Assembly (NCBI GenBank): GCA_040285825.1
Contig: JAUPSS010000004.1
Location: forward strand, 1,592,550-1,656,549
Length of the DNA stretch: 64,000 nt
Direction of reading: 5' to 3'
Origin: Eukaryota sp. TZLM1-RC
Taxonomy: Eukaryota; Metamonada: BaSk clade
Shown here: one piece after another, positions 51,790 through 60,978 of the stretch
Numbering within the stretch: position 1 is the stretch's first letter
Layout: each line of letters starts with the position of its first letter
Translations under genes and position numbers: made by a program
The notes under the pieces: generated by a model
Database searches by the model: none
Told to the model about the DNA's origin: nothing
Seen by the model: only the letters and a program-made list of their open reading frames with translations

Positions 51790-52552
51790 TTTACACAATC
51801 TATTTTGCCCCCAGTAGTTCTCTGATGTTTCAAATTCTTGGAACCTTTTTTACCATCATCAGCCATTAGTATTAAAGTGTCATTTGGGTTGCCAAAGTGC
51901 TTAATAAGATATTTTAATATCCAACTTTCAGTCTTTTGCTTGTGAATAAAAGCTTGCATTTTATGAATGCTCCACAAGTCAAGTCTATAAAAGTCAATTG
52001 TCAAAAACCTTGCCGAAGTTTGGCAACCACAAACTTGGAAAAATCTATAAAAGATGCTGAATTGGCAATAAACGTGGATAATTTGGTGTTTGTATCTACA
52101 ATTGTTATTTCGTTAGACTCTATCATTTGGTTCATGTCTTAATCTACCCCAGTATATTTTGTAGCCCATTGTTTTTGTTTTTCATTTATCCTACTTTTCA
52201 AAGACCAGAACATCTGAGTTATTCTCAACCATTTGTACTTCTTGTCTTGATTCATGACCCAACTATTTCTTTGCTGTTCAGTTTCATGTTCAGGCACCAT
52301 AGCTAGTTCATCATCAGTCTTTTTGCTGCCAAAATACAATAAATCACGTTTTCCAGGATCACAAACAACAATTCGTTTGTCTTGAAAAGTATCAACATCA
52401 ACATCATCAATATATAAATCAGAAATGCTAGCCTTGTTGTCTGGCTTACATTTCTGACATTGTAAATCCTGACGAACAAATTCTACTGCAATATTAAATC
52501 CATCTGTGTGGATACTGTTGTTGAATTTATAGCTCTTCCCTTAGAACATTGG
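51790..52552 (-). pseudogene. Fanzor-like (eukaryotic TnpB homologue) nuclease fragment
   Basis: Minus-strand reading from ~52525: IHTDGFNIAVEF, CQKC, the RuvC-I-like IVVCDPGKRDLLYF, then WLRITQMFWSLKSRINEKQK, a TAA at 52139, in-frame continuation TNTKLSTF...FIDFSKF, a frameshift near 52010, and ORF 51780-52004 with KQKTESWILKYLIKHFGNPNDTLI...RTTGGK. The TDG box, DPGxxxL, the (E/N)TKLST segment and the KxES...FG....D...K..P/TTxGK order match Fanzor-type RNA-guided nucleases as I know them. The second catalytic acidic residue with the TS..C zinc finger, and the N-terminus, are missing. Inactive. Confidence 0.6.
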
Positions 52553-52631
52553 TGTTGCCTTAAGTCTATTGTAGTAAAGAGAAGTCTGATTTATTTTCTA
52601 TTCATATTATATAAGCCTTAGGGCGCCAACA
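52553..52631 (-). repeat. 3' LTR of element D
   Basis: Minus strand TGTTGGCGCCCTAAGGC...GGCAACA, 79 bp, preceded by AAAAAGGGAAGAAACAG. Homologous to the array LTR. Confidence 0.75.
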
Positions 52632-52760
52632 CTGTTTCTTCCCTTTTTCAAAATAAATCAGCTTATATGAAAATGAAACAGAACTATGAACAAATAACTA
52701 AATAACTATAAATTAATATATATAATCGATATAATATAAATAATCGCTATAAACTAAGAA

Positions 52761-53189
52761 TTAGCTCCGCTTTCTAATGCTATTACTACGTCTAGGCCTC
52801 TTAGAAGGCGTAGACTCATTGGAGGTACCTTGACGTCGACTAGTGGTACGTTTTCCAGTTCTCTTGTTATCCTTACTAAATAACTTATAAGCTTCTGAAT
52901 GTTTAACCGAATGGAGAGGCTCTTCTGTTGTCTCACCGCCAAACCATTGAACAGTACAAAAACTACCTGAATCAGAGTGGTATTCTGAGAGGATTTTCTC
53001 TATAACGTGCTTTTCAACATCGCCTGCTGCGACTGCTTTGAGGAACTCTATGTCCTGTGGATTTTCATAGAATTTACAATCTTTCTTGGCAGCTATTAAT
53101 TCTGTGCCAGTAGTAAGATTCTTCAATAATAAAGTGGATTTGGAAGGAAGGACAATAACTAAGAATGGTTCATTCCAAGATCCATGCAA
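52761..53189 (-). CDS. Element D Pol C-terminus: GPF-like and chromo-like modules
   Basis: 142 residues. KLHGSWNEPFLVIV-type module, then AVAAGDVEKHVIEKIL...CTVQWFGGETTEEPLHSVKHSEAY (~50-100), then a basic Ser/Arg tail. It is the end of an integrase; no ATG belongs here, and the frame opens from the linker at ~53330. Most similar to the tail of element A. Confidence 0.75.
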   Translation of the reverse strand: MHGSWNEPFLVIVLPSKSTLLLKNLTTGTELIAAKKDCKFYENPQDIEFLKAVAAGDVEKHVIEKILSEYHSDSGSFCTVQWFGGETTEEPLHSVKHSEAYKLFSKDNKRTGKRTTSRRQGTSNESTPSKRPRRSNSIRKRS

Positions 53190-53485
53190 TTTATTATTTT
53201 GCTTGGTTTTACGTAAGACGTAGTCACCAATATTAAATACTATGAAACACGAATTAGTATTATCTACTGAAGTCGGAATATTAAATGTTTGGTGACGCTC
53301 TGCTTCTTCCCTTTATTTTGTAGACGAAAATTTTTCAATTTAATGTCATCTAATAAAGGAATATTAGTTTCGAATTTGGATAAATTTCCTAATATATTAG
53401 CAGGGTTTGTTCTTGGACTAATCGAAGAACTGAACATAGGTTCGTAGGGGGTAACACCAGTTGTTCTGCTTTTAGTAGAATTTAT

Positions 53486-53737
53486 TTATAGTTGGGATAG
53501 AGGTACATAAGTAGACCAATTTCCGTAATCATTAAAATCTATTAATAGTTTCCTTAAGCATTGAAGACCGTCTCTATGTTTACGTTCTACAAGTTCATTA
53601 CTTTCTGAATAGTGAGGAATTGAGTTACTCATCTTAATCGCTAATCTATTACACACTATTGATGCTTTATCCATATATGATAACAAAGAATAAGGGTAAT
53701 TTATTAGAATTTCACCGGCCCTTATAAAGGCCATCAC
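53486..53737 (-). pseudogene. Element D integrase fragment containing the catalytic Glu
   Basis: Only the part from ~53655 downward is integrase (SIPHYSESNELVERKHRD...WSTYVPLSQL). The first residues of the open frame are LTR of element E. Confidence 0.75.
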
Positions 53738-53794
53738 TAGTGAACTATACTATATAAATACAAATGTACTAGACTAATTGTCCACAGTACAACA
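53660..53794 (-). repeat. 3' LTR of element E
   Basis: 135 bp, preceded on the minus strand by AAGAGAGGGAAAAGGTAG, a polypurine tract that contains the pol stop codon. Confidence 0.75.
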
Positions 53795-54280
53795 CTACCT
53801 TTTCCCTCTCTTAGATCTCGAACGAGAGCTACGAGAACTGACTGCGGGGGAATTAGTTTTAGATTTGGAATTAGAAGATGCCTTCCGTTTCCTGGTAGTG
53901 TGAGGACTAATAGAGCGCAAATATGTTTGATATGCCTCAGTGCTTTTGACGTCAGCAACTGGGACAGACGAAGTCTCGCCGCCATACCAAACTGCGGTAC
54001 AATAAGGAACTTTATTATTGTTCGAATCTACGTAATCAAAGTGATCTATAATTTTAACGATTACAGATTCTTTCATATCGCCAGCAGCAATATTCTTATG
54101 CCAATCAAGATCTTCTTTAGGGAAGTCTGAAAGGTATAGTTTACAATGATTTATACTTGCCGTAGACAACGAACCAGTGATGAGATTCTTGAGTAATAAA
54201 CTTTTATTGGATTTTACTTCTTCAACGAGAAAAGGGCCAGCGAAGCAACCGTGGAGTTTACCATTAGTCTTTAATCGCAA
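53795..54280 (-). CDS. Element E Pol C-terminus: GPF and chromo-like modules
   Basis: 161 residues, same frame as the integrase ORF but separated by a TAA at 54401. KLHGCFAGPFLVEEV module (~8-22), then NIAAGDMKESVIVKIIDHF...CTAVWYGGETSSVPVADVKSTEAY (~63-117), then a Ser/Arg/Lys tail ending in the polypurine tract. Upstream in-frame reading shows the SKKREEAE linker. Confidence 0.8.
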   Translation of the reverse strand: MRLKTNGKLHGCFAGPFLVEEVKSNKSLLLKNLITGSLSTASINHCKLYLSDFPKEDLDWHKNIAAGDMKESVIVKIIDHFDYVDSNNNKVPYCTAVWYGGETSSVPVADVKSTEAYQTYLRSISPHTTRKRKASSNSKSKTNSPAVSSRSSRSRSKRGKR

Positions 54281-54400
54281 AACTAAATCACCTTTATTAA
54301 AAGGGTTCCTATGTTTGTTAACTTCAGGCAGTTGTTGAGCTTGCCTGAGCTCTGCCTCTTCTCTCTTCTTTGAAATCCTTTCAAGTTTTGCTTCAAGATC

Positions 54401-55258
54401 TTAAACAAAGGGAATATTAACATTAGCTGATTTTATTAGTTCAAACATATTACTAGGATCAGCTCTAGGGCTGTGGTCGCTACCAAACATTAAATTGTAG
54501 GGCGAATGACCAGTAACTCTACTAATAGTTGAATTGATTTGAAGTTGTACAATTGGGATATATTCACTCCAATTGCTATAATCGCCAGAGTCTAGCAAAA
54601 TCTTTCTAAGACTTTGTAAAATGTCTCTGTGTCGTCTTTCTACTAAACCATTGCTTTGTGAAAAGCTAGTTAGTGAATGACTTACTTCAATGTTTAATAA
54701 ATCGCATAACCCTTTGAATATGGCATTTGCAAATTCAATACCATTGTCACTATGAATCAACAGTGGGATACCAAAAATTGATACTACACTCCATAGGAGG
54801 TGATTGGTTGCCTCCACTGCATTCAATTCCTTTAAAGGGCAAATGATCGTATACCTAGTGAACGAATCTACAAAAACTATTAAATATTTGAATCCATTAT
54901 CATCTTGTTGTAATGGTCCAATAGTGTCTGCGTTTAATCGTGCAAAAGGTCGATCAGCCCAAAGAGAGCCAGATGATTCGATGACATTTTTAGGCACATG
55001 GGCCGTCTGTTGGCATGCTGGGCATTTCCTAATATGGTTAATCATGTCTTTGCGCATGTCGGGCCAAAAGTAATCACTATTGAGTAATTTCTTTACGCTA
55101 GTCGTCACACTAGGATGGCCTACATTTGCATGTCCATGAATGATAGTTAAAGTCTGCTTCTTTAAACTATCTGGGATGACAATCTTCCCACGATTGTTGG
55201 TATATAAATGAATATCTGAATTAAATATCATTATAATAATCAGGATTTGAATCAACAT
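54401..55258 (-). CDS. Element E integrase
   Basis: 285 residues. HHCC finger: H41/H43, H48, C79, C82. Catalytic core D111, D171, E207 (D-59-D-35-E) in NADTIGP, HSDNGIEF and NGLVERRH. The start is not a real initiation site; a frameshift near 55240 separates it from the RT-RNase H frame, with which it overlaps. It ends at a TAA inside the linker to the chromo-like tail. Confidence 0.9.
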   Translation of the reverse strand: MLIQILIIIMIFNSDIHLYTNNRGKIVIPDSLKKQTLTIIHGHANVGHPSVTTSVKKLLNSDYFWPDMRKDMINHIRKCPACQQTAHVPKNVIESSGSLWADRPFARLNADTIGPLQQDDNGFKYLIVFVDSFTRYTIICPLKELNAVEATNHLLWSVVSIFGIPLLIHSDNGIEFANAIFKGLCDLLNIEVSHSLTSFSQSNGLVERRHRDILQSLRKILLDSGDYSNWSEYIPIVQLQINSTISRVTGHSPYNLMFGSDHSPRADPSNMFELIKSANVNIPFV

Positions 55259-57215
55259 CTATAAGTTGTTCTTGCCTAATCTTTGAGATCCAAGTGTCAA
55301 CTAAATCAAATTTAGTATCCTCAACTGCTTCTTTTAGTGCAGATAAGCTATTGATCATGGGCAGCTTAATTGTGGACGGTTGAGTTATATCATCCCTTAA
55401 CAAATTAACTCTAGTTAATAAATTTAAATAGGGTAATTGTTCTTCAACTTGTTGGACTCGAGGGGTTTTGGGTTTGGTATCAACCAATTTAGACAACATA
55501 TCTGCCCAATAATTCTCCTTGCCAGCAGTGTGAACTACATCAAAATTGAATTCTGACAATAATGGTAACCACCTCTTCACAATATTGTTCTTTTCAGGAG
55601 CTGATATGAGGTATGCTAAATTTCTATGATCAGTGAAAATAGTTAGTTTCCTCGAAATTAAATAATTTTCTAAACTACTGTCAGTGAGAATTAGTAAAAT
55701 TGCATACAACTCTTTCTGAAGTACAGACCAATTCTTTTGTGAAGTTGACAATAATCTGCTAAAGAAGGCAATATGTACAACCTTTCTCTTGATTAGCGGT
55801 GTCGTAGGATCTTTAGGTGGGTTAGCTTCTTGCCATATTACTCCACCTACAGCCACATCAGACGCATCAGTACTTATTAAAATATGCTTGTCTTCTGAGG
55901 GCAATTCAAGAGGGATATTTGCTTTAATAAGGTTTATAATCTTACCAAAAGCCTCGTCATGATCAGAAGTCCACTTGATCTTTGACGGTTTGTTTCTGGT
56001 TAGTTTGTTGATTGGTTCTATCAAGTCAGACAAATTTGGCAACCAGTCACGTATATAATTGATCGAACCTATAAAACTCCTAACTTCAGGTAATGTCCTG
56101 GGTTTGGGTAAATTGATCAGTCCCTCGATCCTAGATTCATTTATATAACGGGTTTTGTTTACAATAATACTACCTACAATTTTTATTTTATGTTTGCAAG
56201 TGGTAAAGCTACACTTGGGTAGGCCAAGGTTAATTCTAAAACGTTTGGCGCGTTCTAGGACCGTACCTACTCTAGATAGAAATTCATCCAAGGTCGAAGC
56301 TACTATTATTATATCATCGATATAAATAAATACGCCCTCAGAGTCAAATATTTCCATCATCATGTTTTGGAAGACTGCAGGAACGTTCTTCAAACCAAAA
56401 CAAGCCCTTTTAAAACTGATCGACATTCCCGGATTTGATACGGTAGTTTTATCAATGTCCTCTTTTGCAATTTTGAGCTGCCAAAATGCCTTAGGTAAAT
56501 CTAGAGTTGCTATATAGTTAGCTTTACTTAGAAACTCTAAAATGTCGCTAATCCTGGGCAAATTTGCCTCTACAGGTTTAGTTAAATCATTTACTCCACC
56601 AATACCACTAAAATCGCCAGTTAATCGTGGTTCCCTGTGGTCAGGGTAAATCACAAGACAGATGGGACTACTGAATTGACACTTTGCGGGCACAGCAAAT
56701 CCATTACGGATCAATTCGTTAAAAATTTCCTCGGCTACCCGTTGTTTTTCTGGGTTTAATCTTCGAGGTTTCCTTTTGACGATCTTACTTTCGTCGTAAA
56801 ATGGAATAGTCATCGGCTGACAATCTATTCCATCCGGGTGAGGTAGCCCACTGAACACATCTATGTATTGTTCCAGTAGCAAGACTAGGCGTTGCTCGTC
56901 CCTAATGTCATTCAGGCATATTCTACAGCCCAACTCATCTAAATAATGTTTGAATGTGGAGTGCCCAATACTATTTCCTAATATAGTTTTATTCTCTATT
57001 AAATCAATACAATTAACAGGTTGACAGATTCTGTCATCAAACTCACATTCTGCATTCAAGATGGTGCGATGTTCGCGGTCTAAACTAATATTAATACCGT
57101 GCTCCGTGCGCAGCCCCAAGGTTTGTAAAAGGTTTCTTCCAATCAAAAAATTATTGGTACCAGGTATGATCTGGAATTCCATCCTTAAATACACTTGAGT
57201 GGCCAAGAATACCAT
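55221..57215 (-). CDS. Element E reverse transcriptase and RNase H
   Basis: 664 residues. The end of the protease (IIPGTNNFLIGRNLLQTLGL) is followed by RT with LPRISDILEFLSKANYIATLDLPKAF, YIDD at 298-301, KIVGSI and RSFIGSINYIRDW, then RNase H with STDASD (D450), FTDHRNLAYL and YWADMLSKL. The linker towards the integrase is ~130 residues, as in element A. RT and RNase H catalytic residues are all present. It starts in the frame +1 to the protease ORF. Confidence 0.92.
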   Translation of the reverse strand: MVFLATQVYLRMEFQIIPGTNNFLIGRNLLQTLGLRTEHGINISLDREHRTILNAECEFDDRICQPVNCIDLIENKTILGNSIGHSTFKHYLDELGCRICLNDIRDEQRLVLLLEQYIDVFSGLPHPDGIDCQPMTIPFYDESKIVKRKPRRLNPEKQRVAEEIFNELIRNGFAVPAKCQFSSPICLVIYPDHREPRLTGDFSGIGGVNDLTKPVEANLPRISDILEFLSKANYIATLDLPKAFWQLKIAKEDIDKTTVSNPGMSISFKRACFGLKNVPAVFQNMMMEIFDSEGVFIYIDDIIIVASTLDEFLSRVGTVLERAKRFRINLGLPKCSFTTCKHKIKIVGSIIVNKTRYINESRIEGLINLPKPRTLPEVRSFIGSINYIRDWLPNLSDLIEPINKLTRNKPSKIKWTSDHDEAFGKIINLIKANIPLELPSEDKHILISTDASDVAVGGVIWQEANPPKDPTTPLIKRKVVHIAFFSRLLSTSQKNWSVLQKELYAILLILTDSSLENYLISRKLTIFTDHRNLAYLISAPEKNNIVKRWLPLLSEFNFDVVHTAGKENYWADMLSKLVDTKPKTPRVQQVEEQLPYLNLLTRVNLLRDDITQPSTIKLPMINSLSALKEAVEDTKFDLVDTWISKIRQEQLIDVDSNPDYYNDI

Positions 57216-57495
57216 TTACCGATAGGTATTCGACGGTCTTATTGTTATTAACCGCCATATTACATTTACAGGCTAAAGCCATTGATAATGCTGAAAATGC
57301 AGCTCCATTATCAATTTCGCCTTGTACTTTTACGTTATTTATGGTGCAGGTTAACCAAAGTTCCCCGTTAGAACTTTTTTGGTCATCTGCTACCCTGGAC
57401 TGTCTAACACTGTGGATAAAATTCACAGGATTGGATGACTCTCTAAATCTCTTTAATGGATTTAGGTGTTCATAATTCGAATCAGTTTTGCTCAT
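57151..57495 (-). CDS. Element E protease region
   Basis: 114 residues. VQGEIDNGAAFSAL occupies the active-site position: the family has D(S/T)GA, here Asn replaces Ser/Thr. Continuation is in the +1 frame at ~57190. Upstream it is in frame with the Gag ORFs across a TAA. Confidence 0.75.
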   Translation of the reverse strand: MSKTDSNYEHLNPLKRFRESSNPVNFIHSVRQSRVADDQKSSNGELWLTCTINNVKVQGEIDNGAAFSALSMALACKCNMAVNNNKTVEYLSVNGILGHSSVFKDGIPDHTWYQ

Positions 57496-57579
57496 TTTAT
57501 AAATGGAATTGATTGAATTATTTGTAAGGTTATTATTTAAAGATGTATATTCATCTGATTTATTACTACTACCACGTTT

Positions 57580-58209
57580 TTAATCACGTTTCTCACCTCC
57601 TTGACGCTTTTTTGAACCTGGTCTTCCCACTATTTTAAAACATTTTTTTTCAGGATTTTTATTGGTTTTGCATAAGCTACACCATTGCTCTGAAGGGTTG
57701 GGTCGACTGCTTACTCTAGGGTTCTTGAAAGGACCTTTCGACTGGCTTCGTACTTTTTGCGCAGGAGTATGAGCATCGAAAACTGTTCTAATCAGGTTAA
57801 TGTCTTTGATTGATGATTCAAAGCTATTGACCTTGTTTACAAATGCGTTACCTAAATCGTAAATCGCATCACCCAGTTGTTCATTACTCGAATTAAACTT
57901 GCCAATCCACATGATATATGTGTCCATCAATTGGTTGTTTGCTTTGTCGTAAATGGGCTCAAGAAATCTCATGGCTGGGTAGACAACTGACGGATTACCA
58001 TTCCTTCCAATCATAATTGTAGAGTGTCTAATTATATAGATAATCTGCTCTATGAAAGCTGTCCATAAAGATTCAGCGCTCATTTTGTGACTGATTTCAG
58101 GTGGCCTTACAGACCTTAAAGCTTTCTCAACATCGGTTGGGTTTTTGTACTGGGTGCTGAGAAGCAGATATTCCCAAATCTCGGCATCAGATGGGTTGTT
58201 GCCTAACAC
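57580..58209 (-). CDS. Element E Gag C-terminal part with altered zinc knuckle
   Basis: 209 residues. Capsid-like helical region, then CSLCKTNKNPEKKC near ~180-193, which is CX2CX4NX4C with Asn at the usual His. A basic tail follows. In frame with 58222-58794 and 57151-57495, with single stops (TGA, TAA) between. Confidence 0.75.
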   Translation of the reverse strand: MLGNNPSDAEIWEYLLLSTQYKNPTDVEKALRSVRPPEISHKMSAESLWTAFIEQIIYIIRHSTIMIGRNGNPSVVYPAMRFLEPIYDKANNQLMDTYIMWIGKFNSSNEQLGDAIYDLGNAFVNKVNSFESSIKDINLIRTVFDAHTPAQKVRSQSKGPFKNPRVSSRPNPSEQWCSLCKTNKNPEKKCFKIVGRPGSKKRQGGEKRD

Positions 58210-58221
58210 ATTTTTTCGGTC

Positions 58222-58794
58222 TCAATAGAAACTTTGCCATTCTGCGATGACCTTACCCTCAATCATAAATCTCAAATACAAAGGGTCCACTTCCAAAAAC
58301 ATGAATCTAACGAAGTCATACTGATGAACAGGTTGACCATTTTTGGAGATCGGCGTAAATGCCGCGGTGGCTCCATTGCGATTTTTAACCGTTTTTGCCC
58401 AATTGCCAAAGTTAAGAACGAGGTCGAAGATCTTTTTGACGTCAAACACTTCATTTAACTTAACTAGGCAACTGAGTTTGTCGTCTATCTTTTTCCTCAA
58501 TTTCTCCTCATTTGTTATAGGTGTTCTATAAAGACCGAAAGTGTCGACGAGAGAATCTCTAGGAGCATTCGCTTCTAGGGGTTGGGTGGGTATAGATGGA
58601 TTTACAACAGATGCTTGCGTAGGAATTGCTTCACAGGAAGCTCTCCTAGATGCCAGAGGCCCTACAGAAGGTGTACTAAATATATTCATGTTCCTCTCTT
58701 CTGAAGACAATGTTTCGCTCAACTGTATGATGAATTTTGTTTTAGAAAATTCCTTTTGCACACATATAGTCTGAGCTGGTGGCCTTAAGTCCAC
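58222..58794 (-). CDS. Element E Gag middle part
   Basis: 190 codons, opening directly after a TGA at 58795. The region VHQYDFVRFMFLEVDPLYLRFMI resembles the gag capsid stretch of element A (VHEWDLFRQAMRINPRGL). No ATG of its own. Confidence 0.65.
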   Translation of the reverse strand: MDLRPPAQTICVQKEFSKTKFIIQLSETLSSEERNMNIFSTPSVGPLASRRASCEAIPTQASVVNPSIPTQPLEANAPRDSLVDTFGLYRTPITNEEKLRKKIDDKLSCLVKLNEVFDVKKIFDLVLNFGNWAKTVKNRNGATAAFTPISKNGQPVHQYDFVRFMFLEVDPLYLRFMIEGKVIAEWQSFY

Positions 58795-59085
58795 TCAATC
58801 TGGTGCATCTTTAGATCCTCTAGGGACACCTGCTAATTTATGATCATATGGAAGGCAACTGCTCTTTGTTAACATATTCTTAAAAACATTATGGTCGTGC
58901 CAGCTATCAACCCATGCCTTAAGTTTTGCCATCCATGCATCAGGATAAACTAATTCTAACTTGTTAGGGCCAACACGTTGCTCTTTCAATTCAATTACCA
59001 TGGTGCCTATTTCTCTAACGTAGGATTGTTTGGCATGAAATTGAAGTGTGTCGCCTCGAGATTCATCGAATCTGCCCCCAAGCAT
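58795..59085 (-). CDS. Element E Gag part, upstream of the TGA
   Basis: 96 codons, same frame as 58222-58794. Corresponds in position to the element A Gag segment with a YPDAW/VYNPCPYPRF-like block. Upstream (59086-59485) the reading is broken over two frames. Confidence 0.55.
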   Translation of the reverse strand: MLGGRFDESRGDTLQFHAKQSYVREIGTMVIELKEQRVGPNKLELVYPDAWMAKLKAWVDSWHDHNVFKNMLTKSSCLPYDHKLAGVPRGSKDAPD

Positions 59086-59485
59086 AATTAAGATGTGGCG
59101 CTATAGAATCTTTTGGGTGTACGTTCTCCACTAGAAAATGCCTTACGACGCCTCTAAAGCTTCTACCCTGTTGATTATGAGGATACATTCTTGCTATCCA
59201 AAATAACCTGTCGTAAGCTTTTTAATTTCCACTAAAATATATTTTCTGGTCATCAATCGCATTCCAATGTCATTTGGCAGGCATGGGAGTAGCAGCTTGA
59301 TAGTTTGAACGAAGAGCGCTAAAATAGCAATCCTCGACTGCCCTCATTCCACACGAGACTGCCGAATCGTTTAGATCATCCAATCCCTTTAAAAGATTTG
59401 GGCTCTGATCATAATTTTCGTAGACGACATCGTCAAGTGTTTTGCAGAGGGTTTCCCTAAAGAAAAAGGGCTAGCGTTTAGCTAA

Positions 59486-60031
59486 TTAGTCACGTCTGAC
59501 CTTCTCACATTCGGCTGGATCTACGTTTCCCGAGAGACGTTTTGACTCATTCTCAGCCATTTTCAGTAATTCATCATCACTCCAATCCATTACATCATCG
59601 GGAGGATTGGCGATGAGCTCCAATAGGAAATCCCTAGTTACAGTCTCAACTGCCATTGCTAGTTTTCTTCGACAAAGACCTTGAGAAGTCCTTTCCGTAG
59701 AAGGAAAACTTGGAGTTGTATCAGAAAAGTTGGGTGTATGAGGAGGTTCATCATCACTCTCATCCCCTCTCCTGCTGTTGTTCAGATTATGGGTTCCTTT
59801 GGAATAACTTTGTGATTTCTCACTTGAAGTGATGTCAGAAGTGGGTGAAGAGGGAGTTTTACGTGAAGAACTAGTCGTAGACCGTTGTTCGCCTTCACCT
59901 CCTTCACCTTCTGTACAAACGTTAGAATTGTTAGTGACATTTAACGCTTTGAATTTCCGTTGCTCGCTTGGAGTGAGAAAACTCTTCCTACAAGGGAAAA
60001 GCTCCGGGGAGTTGTCCGGATTCGTGTACAA
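59486..60031 (-). CDS. Element E Gag N-terminal, Ser/Pro-rich part
   Basis: 181 residues, low-complexity and acidic: GEGGEGEQRSTTSSSRKTPSSP, DESDDEPPHTPNF. Comparable in character to the Gag N-terminus of element A. The true start is probably the ATG at 60257 inside the LTR; stops at ~60147 and ~60130 interrupt the path. Confidence 0.65.
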   Translation of the reverse strand: MYTNPDNSPELFPCRKSFLTPSEQRKFKALNVTNNSNVCTEGEGGEGEQRSTTSSSRKTPSSPTSDITSSEKSQSYSKGTHNLNNSRRGDESDDEPPHTPNFSDTTPSFPSTERTSQGLCRRKLAMAVETVTRDFLLELIANPPDDVMDWSDDELLKMAENESKRLSGNVDPAECEKVRRD

Positions 60032-60236
60032 TTCCGTAACATCAACAACGTGGTTACCATTCTCCTTGCTGAGGAGGTGACTTTCATTCTGAGAGGTTAG
60101 GCTTTTCTCAGCGGAAAGCTCACTCTCCTAAGGAGGATTACTCTTTCCAGGAAAGACTACTCATCTCAAAAGAAGGATTACTCTCCGTAGATGGAGGATT
60201 ACTCTTGATGTCCTGGCCTACTGAGTCATCCATTAA

Positions 60237-60364
60237 TGATGCTGTAAGGTTAGACATATACAGTAACAGAATAGAGATAAGGAATGTTTATTTAAATTTC
60301 ACTGTCCCTTATAAAGGCCATCACTAGTGAAGTCTATACTGGACTAATTGTCCACAGTACAACA
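60237..60364 (-). repeat. 5' LTR of element E
   Basis: 128 bp, TGTTGTACTGTGGAC...ACAGCATCA. Contains ATG (60257) opening MSNLTAS, 7 codons inside the LTR. Shares the CACTAGTGATGGCCTTTATAAGG core (20+ bp) with the 3' LTR, but the second half has diverged. Confidence 0.75.
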
Positions 60365-60951
60365 ACAGCACGAAAAGTTTCAGACAAAGGATACAATCAT
60401 GAAGCTTATATTGAATCGAATTGTTTATCAGAGGAGGAGTAGCTAAACAATCAATTGGCAAAATATGGTAAAATTCCTTACGAAGTTTGATTTTCTTTTC
60501 ATTTATCATTTTATATGCCAGATTGCTCAATCCATGTCCGTAAGGTATTTTTATGAATTTTTTGGCAAAAACAAAAGTATCTAAAAGAAAAGGCCATTTT
60601 CCCTGATGACAACTTTTCTCCATCTTGGTGAATGTTGATTGAGTTCATCAATTGGTGTATCATCTCGAACAGTGGGAAATGGTAAATCAAAATAATATAA
60701 TCTTTTTTTAAAACTTGTAACTCAAACTGCATTAAAGTGTGATTAAGACAATAATGAGGTTGATGATTACCAATAATGTTTAAAAACCTATGAAGTAAGG
60801 TTCTTTCGTCAGAGAAAATTTCTGCCTGAACATCCATATTAATGTCTGGTAATCTGACTTGAGGACTCATTCTCAAAATAAGTGAATATTTACTCTGCAA
60901 AAAGAAATTTTGGCGATCAAACCTACCAATAACAATCCAATTTAAAAACAC
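60365..60951 (-). other. Unrecognised protein-like fragment beside element E
   Basis: Minus-strand readings 60511-60951 and 60324-60623 look like one protein with a frameshift near 60590 (LPDINMDVQAEIFSDE..., then KKFIKIPYGHGLSNLAYKMI). It is cut by the element E LTR. No family recognised; possibly a disrupted host gene. Confidence 0.4.
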
Positions 60952-60978
60952 TTTTTGATCTCAAATCCACTCATCCAT

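Larger units (their letters stand above)
52553..53655 (-). mobile_element. Element D: 5'-truncated gypsy element
   Basis: Only the 3' end survives: integrase from just before the catalytic Glu (53486-53655), a KREEAER linker, the chromo-like tail (52761-53189), a polypurine tract and the 3' LTR (52553-52631). The LTR and linker match the tandem array at 31700-39482, so D belongs to its parent family. It is cut off at 53655 by the LTR of element E. Confidence 0.82.
53660..60364 (-). mobile_element. Element E: full-length but decayed Ty3/gypsy element
   Basis: LTR-like ends at 60237-60364 (5') and 53660-53794 (3') begin TGTTGTACTGTGGAC and end GCATCA but differ strongly. The flanking 4-mers do not match (CTGT versus ATAG on the minus strand). 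Gag, protease, RT, RNase H, integrase and the chromo-like tail are in order, with in-frame stops at 58795, 58222, 57580 and 54401 and frame changes near 59100-59480, 57190 and 55240. Confidence 0.88.

Noticed and set aside
51936-52142. Plus-strand ORF across the Fanzor-like fragment
   Set aside because: Antisense to a better-supported reading.
60365-60951. N-terminal half of the Fanzor-like gene beyond elements D and E
   Set aside because: No Fanzor motif could be recognised there, so the two fragments were not linked.
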